Assembly (NCBI GenBank): GCA_963763365.1
Contig: CAVXOE010000017.1
Coordinates: 310,001 to 374,000, forward strand
Length of the DNA stretch: 64,000 nucleotides
Source: VAZQ01 sp963763365
GTDB taxonomy: Bacteria; Pseudomonadota; Alphaproteobacteria; Rhizobiales; Xanthobacteraceae
Direction of reading: 5' to 3'
In this document: piece after piece, positions 17,857-27,352 of the stretch
Numbering within the stretch: position 1 is the first letter of the stretch
Layout of the letters: each line of letters starts with the position of its first letter
Program-made: the position numbers and the translations under genes
Notes under the pieces: model-generated
The model's input: only the letters and a program-made list of their open reading frames with translations
Database searches by the model: none
What the model was told of the DNA's origin: nothing

Positions 17857-18717
17857 ATGACGCCAGACAAGAAGATCGTCTTTCAGGGCGAACCCGGCGC
17901 GAACTCGCATCTCGCGCTGCATGAAGTCTATCCGGATTACGAAGCGGTCCCCTGCGCGACCTTCGAGGACGCGTTCGTGGCGATCAGCAGCGGCGAAGCC
18001 GCGCTCGGCATGATCCCGGTCGAAAATTCGGTCGCCGGTCGGGTCGCCGACATCCACCACCTGATGCCGGACTCCGGACTGCACATCGTCGCCGAGCATT
18101 TCATGCCGGTGCGTCACCAATTGCTGGCGCCGCGCGGCGCGACGCTCGCCGACATCAAGACGGTCGAAAGCCACGTCCACGCACTCGGCCAGTGCCGCAA
18201 GATCATCCGCAAGCTCGGCATCAGGCCGGTGGTCGCCGCCGACACCGCGGGCTCCGCGCGTGAGGTCGCCGAAGCGGGCGACAAGACGCGCGCCGCCATC
18301 GCCACGCGGCTCGCCGCCGAAATCTACGGCCTCGACATCCTCGCCGAGAACATCGAGGACGAGGCGCACAACACCACGCGCTTCATCGTGCTGTCGCGCG
18401 ACGCGCGGTGGGCGAAGAACGGCAACGGGCCGGTGGTTACGACCTTCCTGTTCCGCGTACGCAACGTGCCGGCGGCGCTCTACAAGGCGCTCGGCGGATT
18501 TGCGACCAACGGCGTCAACATGACCAAGCTCGAAAGCTACATGATCGAGGGCAACTTCTTCGCCACCCAGTTCTATGCCGACGTCGAAGGCCATCCGGAG
18601 GACCGCGGTCTTGTCTTCGCCTTCGAGGAGCTCGCGTTCTACTCCAAGGAAATGAAGATCCTCGGGGTGTATCCGGCGCACCCGTTCCGCGCGACGTTCG
18701 AAGAGACGGTCGGCTGA
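17857..18717 (+). CDS. pheA: Prephenate dehydratase
   Basis: Converts prephenate to phenylpyruvate in phenylalanine biosynthesis. It has 286 residues, the monofunctional form without a chorismate mutase domain. The catalytic domain starts at VFQGEPGANSHLA and holds the conserved TRF motif at 174-176. A C-terminal ACT domain (about 192-270) carries the ESYM motif at 226-229 for feedback binding of phenylalanine. It is downstream of kdsB on the same strand, and converges on the DUF1127 gene with only 9 bp between the stops. Confidence 0.95.
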   Translation: MTPDKKIVFQGEPGANSHLALHEVYPDYEAVPCATFEDAFVAISSGEAALGMIPVENSVAGRVADIHHLMPDSGLHIVAEHFMPVRHQLLAPRGATLADIKTVESHVHALGQCRKIIRKLGIRPVVAADTAGSAREVAEAGDKTRAAIATRLAAEIYGLDILAENIEDEAHNTTRFIVLSRDARWAKNGNGPVVTTFLFRVRNVPAALYKALGGFATNGVNMTKLESYMIEGNFFATQFYADVEGHPEDRGLVFAFEELAFYSKEMKILGVYPAHPFRATFEETVG

Positions 18718-18726
18718 CGCTCGCGA

Positions 18727-19134
18727 TCACGCGGCGCGCTTGTGGACCGCGCTTGCCGGCCTTCGAGCCGTGCCTTGCGCCAGCCGGGTCTTGCGAACGG
18801 CAGCGCCCCGACTTTGTGCGGCCCGGCTCTCCTCTCCGCCAGCGACCAGCCATTCGATCTCGGACCGGGCGATGCCCATATCGCGGAGCATCCGGTTGTC
18901 CAGCCCTTGCAGTTCCCGGACGGCGGCGCGGCGGTTGCGCCAGGCTGAATAGACGTCACGCGATTGCCGCACGAGGGCGCCGGCCCGCTGGGCAAGCCAC
19001 GCCAGGAAGTCCCGCAACACCTGCGACCGCGCCTCGCGCGCCCGCGCGAGGGTTTCGGACTTGAGGCTATCCCATTGTTCGGGCGAAAGCCTTTGGCCGT
19101 CGACCGGTTGGTCCGGAATTGGGATCTGCACCAT
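18727..19134 (-). CDS. DUF1127 domain protein
   Basis: Small basic protein of 135 residues with one DUF1127 motif at about residues 64-97 (RRAAVRELQGLDNRMLRDMG, then IARSEIEWLV). DUF1127 proteins are abundant in Rhizobiales; some bind RNA or affect phosphate and carbon metabolism, but most have no assigned role. This one is longer than the 45-90 residue norm, with an extra N-terminal helix-rich part and an Arg-rich tail. It is divergent from a LysR regulator, which may control it. A GGAGAGAA ribosome site precedes the ATG. Confidence 0.8.
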   Translation of the reverse strand: MVQIPIPDQPVDGQRLSPEQWDSLKSETLARAREARSQVLRDFLAWLAQRAGALVRQSRDVYSAWRNRRAAVRELQGLDNRMLRDMGIARSEIEWLVAGGEESRAAQSRGAAVRKTRLAQGTARRPASAVHKRAA

Positions 19135-19182
19135 GATTTCTCTCCTTCGAGTTTCGTTGTTGATGGTGCTTTACGCCGGCCG

Positions 19183-19202
19183 ATTCATCATGTAAAATGA
19201 AT
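19183..19202. promoter_or_regulatory. Dyad in the DUF1127/lysR divergent gap, possible LysR operator
   Basis: ATTCAT and ATGAAT form a perfect inverted repeat separated by 8 bases, inside the only AT-rich stretch of the 101-bp divergent gap. A TATAAT hexamer follows at 19215-19220, 15 bases before the lysR ATG. LysR regulators usually bind such dyads in their own divergent promoter; the assignment is positional. Confidence 0.4.
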
Positions 19203-19235
19203 AATAATGATGTTTATAATCTCATAGAGAGAACG

Positions 19236-20135
19236 ATGGATCTATCCGACCTCCAGATATTCCGTGCCGTCGTACAGGCGGGCGGCATCACGCGCGCGGC
19301 CGAAAAGCTCCACCGCGTGCAGTCGAACATCACCACCCGGGTGCAGCAGCTTGAGCAGCAGCTTGGCGTCGAACTCTTCATCCGCGACGGCAAGAAGCTC
19401 CACCTCTCGCCGGCCGGCACCATCCTGCTCGACTATGCAGACCGGCTGATCGGTCTCGCCGACGAGGCGCGCGAAGCGGTGCACGACACCAAGCCGCGCG
19501 GGGTCTTGCGGCTCGGATCGATGGAAAGCACCGCGGCCGTTCGCCTGGCGGCGCCGCTGGTCGAGTTCCACCAGCGTTATCCCGAGGTCAAATTCGAGCT
19601 ACGGACCGGCAACACGCGGGGATTGCCGGCGGCGGTTCTGGCCGACGAGATCGACGCCGCGCTGGTCGCCGAGCCTGTCGCCGACGCACCGTTCGAGAAG
19701 GTTCGGATCTACGAGGAGGAGTTGGTTCTGGTCGCGCGGGCCGGCCATCCTCCGATCAGGTCGCCGCGTGACGCCAACCGGCAAGCCATTTTGGCGTTCG
19801 ACCACGGCTGCTCCTACCGCAAACGGCTGGAGGATTGGTTTGCTCAAGCCGACGAGTTGCCCGAGCGCATCATCGAAATGGCGTCCTATCACGCGATGCT
19901 CGGCTGCGCCGTCGCCGGCATGGGGATTACCCTGATGCCACGGATGGTTCTCGCTGCGTCGCCGCAGGCGAAGTATCTCAGCATTCACGAGCTGCCTGCG
20001 GACATCAGCCACGCACCGACCTCGCTGATCTGGCGAAAAGGCGGCCGCTCGCCAAAGGTCCTGGCGCTGCGCGACATCCTGCTTGAGTGCGCCGAAACAA
20101 ATAGCGATACGGAGTTCCGCAAGAAAATCGCCTGA
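19236..20135 (+). CDS. LysR family transcriptional regulator
   Basis: It has 299 residues. The N-terminal winged helix-turn-helix covers residues 1-60 (LQIFRAVVQAGGITRAAEKL, then HRVQSNITTRVQQLE). A periplasmic-binding-like effector domain follows from about residue 90, with the usual GMGITLMPRMVL segment near 230. The ATG at 19236 is chosen over 19197 because GAGAG lies 5 bases upstream and LysR proteins begin at this point of the alignment. It probably regulates the divergent DUF1127 gene. The effector is unknown. Confidence 0.9.
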   Translation: MDLSDLQIFRAVVQAGGITRAAEKLHRVQSNITTRVQQLEQQLGVELFIRDGKKLHLSPAGTILLDYADRLIGLADEAREAVHDTKPRGVLRLGSMESTAAVRLAAPLVEFHQRYPEVKFELRTGNTRGLPAAVLADEIDAALVAEPVADAPFEKVRIYEEELVLVARAGHPPIRSPRDANRQAILAFDHGCSYRKRLEDWFAQADELPERIIEMASYHAMLGCAVAGMGITLMPRMVLAASPQAKYLSIHELPADISHAPTSLIWRKGGRSPKVLALRDILLECAETNSDTEFRKKIA

Positions 20136-20145
20136 CCTGGCAACG

Positions 20146-21287
20146 CTAGCGCGGCACCGACGGCCGCTCGCGCTCGTAGCGCGTCACGAAACCAGGCGAG
20201 AGCGCCCGCATGCGATCGAGATCGATACGCCCGGAGCGCGTGAGATAGCTCATCGCAAAGTCGATCGGGGCGAGCCGCATGTGCTCGGCGAAGTGCTCGT
20301 ACCACTCGCCGCTCGCGTTTGCCGCCACCACCAGTTTTTCGACGATCGGCCGGCGCGTCGCCTCGTAGTCGGCGAGCGCATCACCAATCGCACCCGGATG
20401 ACGAGCAAGCGCAGCATCGAGCGCGATGGCATCTTCCAGCGCCAGCCGCGTGCCCGATCCGATGGAGAAATGCGCCGTATGCAGCGCATCGCCGAGAAGC
20501 ACATGCCGGCCCGTGACGACCAGTGCTCATTCCGCACCTTCGGAAACTGCCGCCAGATCGAGTTGTTGGAGATGAGCGGATGGCCCTCCAGCACGTCGGC
20601 GAAGACCTGTTCGCAGATCGTTTGCGCGTCGCTCTGCGGCATGTGCTCGAAGCCGGCGTGGCGGAACGTCTCCTCGTCGACTTCGACGATGAAGGTGCTC
20701 TTGTCCGGCTCATAGCGGTAATGGTGCGCGTTGAAGTGGCCGTGCGGGCTTCGACGAAACGTCTGGCTCAAGGTCCCGAACGGCTGCGTCGTGCCGAACC
20801 AGGCGAAGCGATTGCTAAGCACGCTGACCGAGCTGCCGAACTCTTCCGCATGGCTCCGGCGTACCAGCGAATTCACCCCATCGGCGCCGACGATCAGGTC
20901 GCAATCACCGAGTTCGTCGAGGCCCGCGACCGGATGAAGGTAGCGCGGTTCGATGCCGACCGCGCGAGCACGCTCGCGCAGCAGGCCGAGCAACTTCAGC
21001 CGTCCGATCGCCGCAAAGCCGATGCCGTCGATGACGATCCGCTCGCCGCCGTGATCGAGCGTAATGTCCTGCCAGGTCTCCAGATGCGGGGCGATCGCCG
21101 CCGCGGTCTCCGGATCGTCGCCGCGCAGGAACTCGAGCGCCCGGTCGGAGAAGACGACGCCGAAGCCGAACGTTGCGTCGTGCGCGTTCTGCTCGAACAC
21201 GGCGACATCGGCGTCAGGTTGCCGGCGCTTGATCAGGTAGGCGAGATAAAGCCCGGCGGGGCCGGCACCGACGATGGCAATGCGCAC
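20146..21287 (-). CDS. FAD-dependent aromatic monooxygenase, frameshifted
   Basis: Flavoprotein hydroxylase resembling the N-terminal half of salicylyl-CoA 5-hydroxylase and 2-aminobenzoyl-CoA monooxygenase/reductase. It has the Rossmann motif IAIVGAGPAGLYLAYLIKRR at the start, the middle motif CDLIVGADGVNSLVR and the C-terminal FAD motif LLGDALHTAHFSIGSG. The last motif is in a different frame. One missing base near 20520 (between EHW and VTGRHV) separates the parts. The repaired protein has about 380 residues, and the flavin reductase half found in the fused enzymes is absent. The GTG at 21287 has GGGGAGGGG upstream. It lies 26 bp after the phosphohexomutase start side, same strand. Confidence 0.78.
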
Positions 21288-21313
21288 GCGGCCCCTCCCC
21301 GCTTCACACGAAT

Positions 21314-22813
21314 TCAAATCGTCTGGTTGTAGGCCCCAACTTCGGGATGCGTCCGCAGCACCGCGTCGACCGCCTTGAACATGTCGCGCATGCGTGTCTC
21401 CGACACCGGGCTTTCGACCACCACCACCAGTTCGGGCTTGTTGGACGAGGCGCGCACCAGCCCCCAGGTGCCGTCTTCGACCGTCACCCGCACGCCGTTG
21501 ACGGTGACGAGGTCGCGGATCGGCTGCCCGATCAGCTTCTCGCCCTTGGCCTTCGCCGTCTCGAAATGCTTCACGACCTGCTCGACCACGCCGTACTTCG
21601 TCTCGTCGGCGCAGTGCGGCGACATGGTCGGCGACGACCAGGTCTTCGGCAGCGCGTTCTTGAGATCGGCCATGCTCTTTCCGGGATTGCGGTCGAGCAA
21701 GTCGCAAACGGCAAGAGCGAAGATCAGCCCGTCGTCATAACCGCGGCCCATCGGCTTGTTGAAGAAGAAGTGGCCGGACTTCTCGAAACCCGCCAGCGCG
21801 CCGATCTCGTTGACGCGCCGCTTCATGTAGGAATGACCTGTCTTCCAGTAGTCGGTCTTCGCGCCGTGCTGCCTGAGCACGGGATCGGTCATGAACAACC
21901 CGGTCGACTTCACGTCGGCGACGAACGTCGCGCCCTTGTGCCGAGCGGCGATATCGCGCGCCAGCATCACGCCGACCTTGTCGGCGAAAATCTCCTCGCC
22001 CTCGTTATCCACGACACCGCAGCGATCGCCGTCGCCGTCGAAGCCGAGCCCCACGTCCGCCTTGCTCGCCAGCACCGCGTCGCGCATGGCATGCAGCATC
22101 TTCATGTCTTCGGTATTCGGATTGTAGCGTGGGAAGGTGTGGTCGAGTTCGCAATCAAGCGGCACAACCTCGCAGCCGACGGCCGCCAGCACCTGCGGAG
22201 CGAATGCGCCCGCTGTGCCGTTGCCGCAGGCGCAGACGACCTTGAGGTGGCGCTTGAGCTTCGGGCGGCTGGTCAGATCGGCGATGTAGCGCTGCGGGAA
22301 ACTCTCGACGAAATCGTAGGAGCCGCCGCCGCGCATATCGAAGCGTGCATTCAGCACGATGTCCTTGAGCCGCGTCATCTCGTCCGGCCCGAAGGTCAGC
22401 GGGCGGTTAACGCCCATCTTCACCCCGGTCCAGCCGTTGTCGTTGTGCGAAGCCGTCACCATGGCGACGCACGGCACATCGAGCGCAAACTGCGCGAAAT
22501 AGGCCATCGGCGTCACGGCGAGCCCGATGTCGCGCACCTTGCAGCCGGCCGCCATCAGGCCGCAGGTCAGCGCGGTTTTCACCGATGCCGAATAGCCGCG
22601 AAAGTCGTGGCCGGTGACGATCTCCGGTTTCACGCCGAGCTCATGGATGAGCGTTCCGAGGCCGAGCCCCAGCGCCTGCACGCCCATCAGGTTGATCTCG
22701 CTGCCGAGGAGCCAGCGCGCGTCGTATTCGCGAAATCCGGTGGGCTTGACCAGCGGCTCGGATTCATACGCGTAGGTGTTCGGCGTCAGCGCGGGCTTGG
22801 GCTTGGGGAACAT
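21314..22813 (-). CDS. Phosphomannomutase/phosphoglucomutase
   Basis: Alpha-D-phosphohexomutase that interconverts hexose 6- and 1-phosphates for sugar-nucleotide and polysaccharide synthesis. It has 499 residues, the AlgC/ManB type. The phosphorylated serine sits in TASHN at residues 120-124 and the metal loop is DGDGDR at 259-264. The sugar-binding loop (GFEKSGHFFF) and phosphate-binding C-terminal domain follow. The ATG at 22813 fits family N-termini; upstream in-frame sequence is non-coding in character. Next gene on the strand is the monooxygenase, probably unrelated in function. Confidence 0.92.
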   Translation of the reverse strand: MFPKPKPALTPNTYAYESEPLVKPTGFREYDARWLLGSEINLMGVQALGLGLGTLIHELGVKPEIVTGHDFRGYSASVKTALTCGLMAAGCKVRDIGLAVTPMAYFAQFALDVPCVAMVTASHNDNGWTGVKMGVNRPLTFGPDEMTRLKDIVLNARFDMRGGGSYDFVESFPQRYIADLTSRPKLKRHLKVVCACGNGTAGAFAPQVLAAVGCEVVPLDCELDHTFPRYNPNTEDMKMLHAMRDAVLASKADVGLGFDGDGDRCGVVDNEGEEIFADKVGVMLARDIAARHKGATFVADVKSTGLFMTDPVLRQHGAKTDYWKTGHSYMKRRVNEIGALAGFEKSGHFFFNKPMGRGYDDGLIFALAVCDLLDRNPGKSMADLKNALPKTWSSPTMSPHCADETKYGVVEQVVKHFETAKAKGEKLIGQPIRDLVTVNGVRVTVEDGTWGLVRASSNKPELVVVVESPVSETRMRDMFKAVDAVLRTHPEVGAYNQTI

Positions 22814-22941
22814 GCGAATCTCTTGACGTGATCGCTGCCCCGAGCACATAGCGCATGCTTCAGGCTTGTAAAAGCGGATAGCAGGACGTGGGGTTCCGTC
22901 ATGCCCGGCCTTGATGCCAGGTTGAAGCGTACAGCTCAGCC

Positions 22942-24546
22942 TTACGCCCGCCCCATCGGCAGCGGGCTTCGATCGGCGAACTCCATTTCGCGATAGGCAA
23001 GCTGCTCCATGAGGTCGCCGCGCACGCCGCGGTGGGCCGGATCGTCGAACAGATTGTCCATCTCGTGCGGATCGTTCTCGAGATCGTAAAGCTCGCCCCA
23101 CGGGTCGCCATGCGCGATCGTTATCCGCCAGCGCTGTGTCACCAGCGTGCGCAGGCGGGGCGGGGCGGTGAAGCCGAGATAGGCGCGCTGCTGGTCGTCT
23201 TCGATCACCATCGAGTCGCGCTTGAACGACGCGCCATCGCCGCCGATGGCGTTCAGCAGGCTTTCGCCCTGGATGCCGTTGTAGGGCTGGATGCGCGCGC
23301 GATCGAGGATCGTCGACGCGATGTCGAGCGTGCCGGCGAGAACGTCGCTCGTGCGCGCCGGCCGCTGGCCGGGCTCCGCCCAGATGAATGGCACATGCGT
23401 GATGGAGTTGAAATGCGCCGGCCCCTTCAGCATGAGGCGATGGTCGCCGAGGAAATCGCCGTGATCGGTGGTGAAGACCACGATCGTGTCGTCAGCAAGG
23501 CCGCGCGCCGCCAGCGTGGCGAGGACGCGGCCGATGGCATCGTCGATCATCGCGATCATCCCGCAGCTCAGCGCCATCGCCTCGCGCGCCTCGCGCTCGT
23601 TGACGGCGAACGCCGCCTGCTCGGACGTGTTGGCTTTGCCGCCCTCGCGCTGCGCCAGTGCCCATGCCACCGAACGCGCGAGCGGCCGGTTGCCGGGATC
23701 GAAGTTGGGTGGCAACGCCATGTCCTCGGGGCGGTACATCGACCAGTATTTTCCCGGCGGTGTGAACGGATGATGCGGGTCGGGAAACGACGTCATCAGG
23801 AAGAACGGCTGGTCGCGGTCGCCCGCCGCGTAGCGATCGAGCCACTCGCAGCTTTTGTCGGCGATGTAGGCGGTCGGATAAAGCTCCTCCGGGATCGGCG
23901 TGCGGAACGCCTGCGGGCAGACATAGTCGTGCGGCAGTTGATTCTTGCGGTCGCGCAACGCATCGGCGTCGGGCCGGCGCGATTTCAGCCACACATAGTA
24001 GTGCCCGCCGACCTGGTCGCCGTGGGTGGTGCAGAGATCGACGTGCTCGAAGCCGTAGAACGGCAGCCTCATGTCGAAGTCACGGCCCGGCTCCCAGCGC
24101 GCCGGATGCTCCTGGTCGTACGGCCCGTCGGACGCCGAGGGCTTGTGCGCTTCGGCGAAGCTTGCATCAAGCGCCTGGTCGCCCGGACGCAAAGGCGGCC
24201 GTTTCAGTATCGCGGGGAACTCAGAAAAGTTCTGCAGATGGCTCTTGCCGACCAGCGCAGTGGCGTAGCCGCCGGCGCGCAACGCATCGACGAACGTGTT
24301 GGAGTTGAGCGCGAGCGGCGAGCCATTGCTGCGCACCCCGTGGACCGACGGCATGCGTCCGGTCATCAGAGTCGAGCGGTTGGGCATGCAGACCGGCGTC
24401 GCGACGTAGAAGCGCGTGAAGCGTGTGCCGCGCGCCGCAATGGAATCGATGTGCGGTGTCTTGAGGACCGGGTGACCCGCGCAGCCGAGATAGTCCACGC
24501 GGTGCTGGTCGTTGATGAAAAACAGAAAATTCGGCCGCTTTGCCAC
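22942..24546 (-). CDS. Sulfatase family hydrolase
   Basis: Alkaline-phosphatase-superfamily sulfatase of 534 residues. The cysteine converted to formylglycine lies in CMPNR at residues 53-57, followed by STLMTGR. Metal ligands are in NDQHRVDYLGC at the N-terminus and TTDHGDFLGDH in the middle. There is no signal peptide, so it is probably cytoplasmic, like choline sulfatase and phosphonate monoester hydrolases. The substrate cannot be told from sequence. It lies 59 bp downstream of a Bug-type binding protein on the same strand, suggesting a shared sulfated or carboxylated substrate. Confidence 0.85.
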   Translation of the reverse strand: MAKRPNFLFFINDQHRVDYLGCAGHPVLKTPHIDSIAARGTRFTRFYVATPVCMPNRSTLMTGRMPSVHGVRSNGSPLALNSNTFVDALRAGGYATALVGKSHLQNFSEFPAILKRPPLRPGDQALDASFAEAHKPSASDGPYDQEHPARWEPGRDFDMRLPFYGFEHVDLCTTHGDQVGGHYYVWLKSRRPDADALRDRKNQLPHDYVCPQAFRTPIPEELYPTAYIADKSCEWLDRYAAGDRDQPFFLMTSFPDPHHPFTPPGKYWSMYRPEDMALPPNFDPGNRPLARSVAWALAQREGGKANTSEQAAFAVNEREAREAMALSCGMIAMIDDAIGRVLATLAARGLADDTIVVFTTDHGDFLGDHRLMLKGPAHFNSITHVPFIWAEPGQRPARTSDVLAGTLDIASTILDRARIQPYNGIQGESLLNAIGGDGASFKRDSMVIEDDQQRAYLGFTAPPRLRTLVTQRWRITIAHGDPWGELYDLENDPHEMDNLFDDPAHRGVRGDLMEQLAYREMEFADRSPLPMGRA

Positions 24547-24605
24547 CTGTGACCTCTTTTGATCCAGAGCCTTTCAGAGGGCGTCGCGCTATCCGTTTCA
24601 GCGCT

Positions 24606-25580
24606 TCAATCCGCGTGCATATTGGCGGCCTTGCTGATGCGCGCCCATAGCGCCGTATCGGCCTTCAGGCGTGCGACCGTGTCGGCCGCGGACGAACCGA
24701 CCGCCTCGACATCCTGGGCGCGCAGCTTCTCCTGCAGGTCCGGCGCCTTGAGCGCCTGCCGGATCTCGCGCTCGAGCAATTCCGCAATCGCATCCGGCAC
24801 GCCGGCCGGCGCCATGGCGACGAAATAGGAATCGACCTTGAAGTTCGGATAGCCGGCCTCCGCCATGGTCGGCACATCGGGTGCAATCGGCGAGCGCTTG
24901 TTGGCAGAAATCGCAAGGCCCTTGAGCTTGCCGTCGCGCACATGCTGGACCACGCCGGTGGTCGCGACAAATCCAGCTTTGACCTGCCCCGCCACCAGAT
25001 CGATGACCAGCGGCGCGTTGCCCCGGTAGGGCACCTGCACGGTCCCAAAGCCGGCAACGGTCTTGAAATATTCCATCGCGAGATGGCCGCCGCTTCCCGG
25101 CCCGGCGTGGGCATAGGTGAGCGGTTCCTTCTTGGCGTAGGCGACGAATTCGGCCAGCGTGCGCACCGGAACCGACGGGTGCACCACCATCATCTGGCTG
25201 GAATTTCCCAAGATGGAGAGCGCGCGAAAATCCACGAGGGGCGCAAATGATAGCTTGCGATAGAGCGACGGATTGGCGGTGAGCGCCGTCGAGAGCGACA
25301 TCAGCAGCGTATAGCCATCCGGCGCCGCCTTGGCGGCGGCTTCGGTGCCGAGATTGCCGCCCGCGCCGGCCCGGTTCTCGATGATGAACGGCTGCTTCAG
25401 GCTGGCGGACAGCTTGTCCGTCACGCCCCGGACGACAATGTCGAGCGGCCCGCCGGCCGCGAACGGCACGATCACCTTGACCGGCCGGGATGGGTACGTC
25501 TGCGTCTGCGCCTGCGCCACGGCCGCGGCGAGGCCGAGAACAACCGCGGTCAGCACCACTCGCCACGCGTGCTGTTGCAA
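24606..25580 (-). CDS. Bug-family (TctC-like) tripartite tricarboxylate transporter binding protein
   Basis: Periplasmic extracytoplasmic solute receptor of the Bug family, 324 residues. A signal peptide ends near residue 25 (AVAQAQ), followed by the hallmark YPSRPVKVIVPFAAGGPLD and the loop PDGYTLLMSLST. Bug receptors bind carboxylates and similar small compounds. No TctA/TctB membrane partners are in the window, which is common for this family. The start is a TTG at 25580 with GGAAGG upstream. It is divergent from the thiamine-diphosphate enzyme gene (163 bp), and the sulfatase gene follows it. Confidence 0.9.
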   Translation of the reverse strand: MQQHAWRVVLTAVVLGLAAAVAQAQTQTYPSRPVKVIVPFAAGGPLDIVVRGVTDKLSASLKQPFIIENRAGAGGNLGTEAAAKAAPDGYTLLMSLSTALTANPSLYRKLSFAPLVDFRALSILGNSSQMMVVHPSVPVRTLAEFVAYAKKEPLTYAHAGPGSGGHLAMEYFKTVAGFGTVQVPYRGNAPLVIDLVAGQVKAGFVATTGVVQHVRDGKLKGLAISANKRSPIAPDVPTMAEAGYPNFKVDSYFVAMAPAGVPDAIAELLEREIRQALKAPDLQEKLRAQDVEAVGSSAADTVARLKADTALWARISKAANMHAD

Positions 25581-25743
25581 CTTGTAATCCTTCCCGGTTC
25601 ACGGCTCTTCTGACGCACGGCCGTGACATGGAGCAAGCCATAGCGCAAAGCACGGCCGACCGGAATGGTGGGTGCGCGCACCCGTGCTAGGCTGCGACAC
25701 CGTGCCGGCGCCGGCACGTCTGAACGTCAACGGGGATTGCTTC

Positions 25744-27349
25744 ATGAACAATGCCGACCTGATCGTCGCAACCTTGAAGGCGGCGGGCGTCGACCGGGGC
25801 TTCGGCATTCCGAGCGGCAACGTGCTTCCGCTGATGGAGGCGATGCGCAAGGGTGGCATCGACTTCGTGCTTACCGCGCATGAAGGGTCGGCGGGATTCG
25901 CCGCCGATGTATCCGGCCGCATGACCGGCGCGCCGGGGTTCTGCATCGCGACGCTCGGACCGGGCGCGACAAACCTCGCAACTGGAGTCGGCTGCGCCTA
26001 TCTCGACCGCTCGCCGATGATCGCCATCACCTGCAATCTCAACACCGATCAGCTCGGGCGGCGCGTCCAGATGTGGATCGACCACCACGCGCTGTTCGGT
26101 CCGATCACCAAGGCGACGATGCGGCTGGAGAAAGGCCGCATTGCCGAGACGCTCGCGGAAGCCATCCGGCTGGCCATGAGCGAGCCGAAGGGCCCCGTCC
26201 ATCTCGATCTGCCCGAGGACGTGGCACTCGCACCGACCAACGAGCCCGTACCGCAGATGCCGGTGGCAGGCGCGAAAACCGCCCCCGCGCCGGACGAAGC
26301 CATCGCGCGCGCGGGCGAAGTGCTGGCCGCCGCCAAACGTCCCGTCGCGGTGATCGGATCATCGGCCATGCGGATCGGCGACCCCGACCTGCTGCGCAAG
26401 GTCATCGAGCGGCACAATCTGCCGTTCGCCACCACCACGATGGCCAAGGGCCTGATCGACGAGGACCATCCGCTGGCGCTCGGCTGCATCGAACGAAGCT
26501 GCCGGCAGATCCAGCGCAAATTGCTGCACTCCGCCGACCTGATCGTCGGGCTTGGCTACGACACTATCGAAGTCGAGTACGAGGCCTGGATCGGCGACGT
26601 CCCACTGCTCCAGATCGATATCGACCCGGTCGACATCGCCCCGACCGTGAAGCTCGTCCATCAGGCGACCGGCGATCTCGGCCACTCGCTCGCGCGCCTC
26701 GCTGCACTGCCCGCCGCGACCAACACCTGGGCGGCGGCGACGCTGGCCGACCACCGGCGCAATTTTCAGTCGGCGCTCCGCCCCGCCAGCACGTCGTTCA
26801 CCGCGCACGCGGCGATCGACGCCGTGCGGCGCGCGCTGCCGCGCAACGGCGTGCTCTCGTTCGACGTCGGCGCGCACACCCACCAGATCGGCGGCCAATG
26901 GACCGCGCATGCGCCCAAGACGTTCCACATCACCAACGGCTGGTCCTCGATGGGCTTCGGCCTGCCGGGCGCAATCGCGGCCAAGCTCGCGCGGCCCGAC
27001 CTGCCGGTGGTGTGCATGCTGGGCGACGGCTGCTTCCAGATGACGTGCGGCGAGGTTGCCGTCGCCAAGCGCCTCGGGCTCACGCTGCCGATCGTCGTGC
27101 TCGACGACCGCTGGCTTGCGCTCATCAAGGTAAAGCAGATCAGGCGGCAGTTTCCGCTCTACGGCACGGAACTGCAGGAGGAAGAGTATCGCGAGCCGCC
27201 CAGCCACTATTTCGGCGTGCCGGCGGTCGGGAGTGCGCGACGCTGACGCGCTCGAAACGGCGGTCAAGACGGCGCTCGCCGCAACGGGTCCGACGGTGAT
27301 CGAGGCGGTGGTCGATTCCGACCACTACGTCGACACGGTCTACGATTGA
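25744..27349 (+). CDS. Thiamine-diphosphate enzyme, acetolactate-synthase-like, frameshifted near 3' end
   Basis: ThDP-dependent decarboxylase/ligase of the IlvB superfamily, about 535 residues. The N-terminal PYR domain holds the catalytic glutamate in AHEGSAGF (residue 47). The central domain and the C-terminal PP domain follow, with GDGCFQMTCGEVAVAKRLG near residue 427. Reading stops early after FGVPAVG unless one base near 27232 is skipped; then VRDADALETAVKTALA...DSDHYVDTVYD continues to a stop at 27349. True acetolactate synthases are longer, and no small subunit gene is nearby. The reaction is unknown; 2-oxoacid or sulfo-compound metabolism is possible given the neighbours. Confidence 0.82.
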
Positions 27350-27352
27350 ACG

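Noticed and set aside
23032..24552. 506-codon plus-strand open frame opposite the sulfatase gene
   Set aside because: Antisense to an intact sulfatase with its CMPNR active site; no domain of its own.
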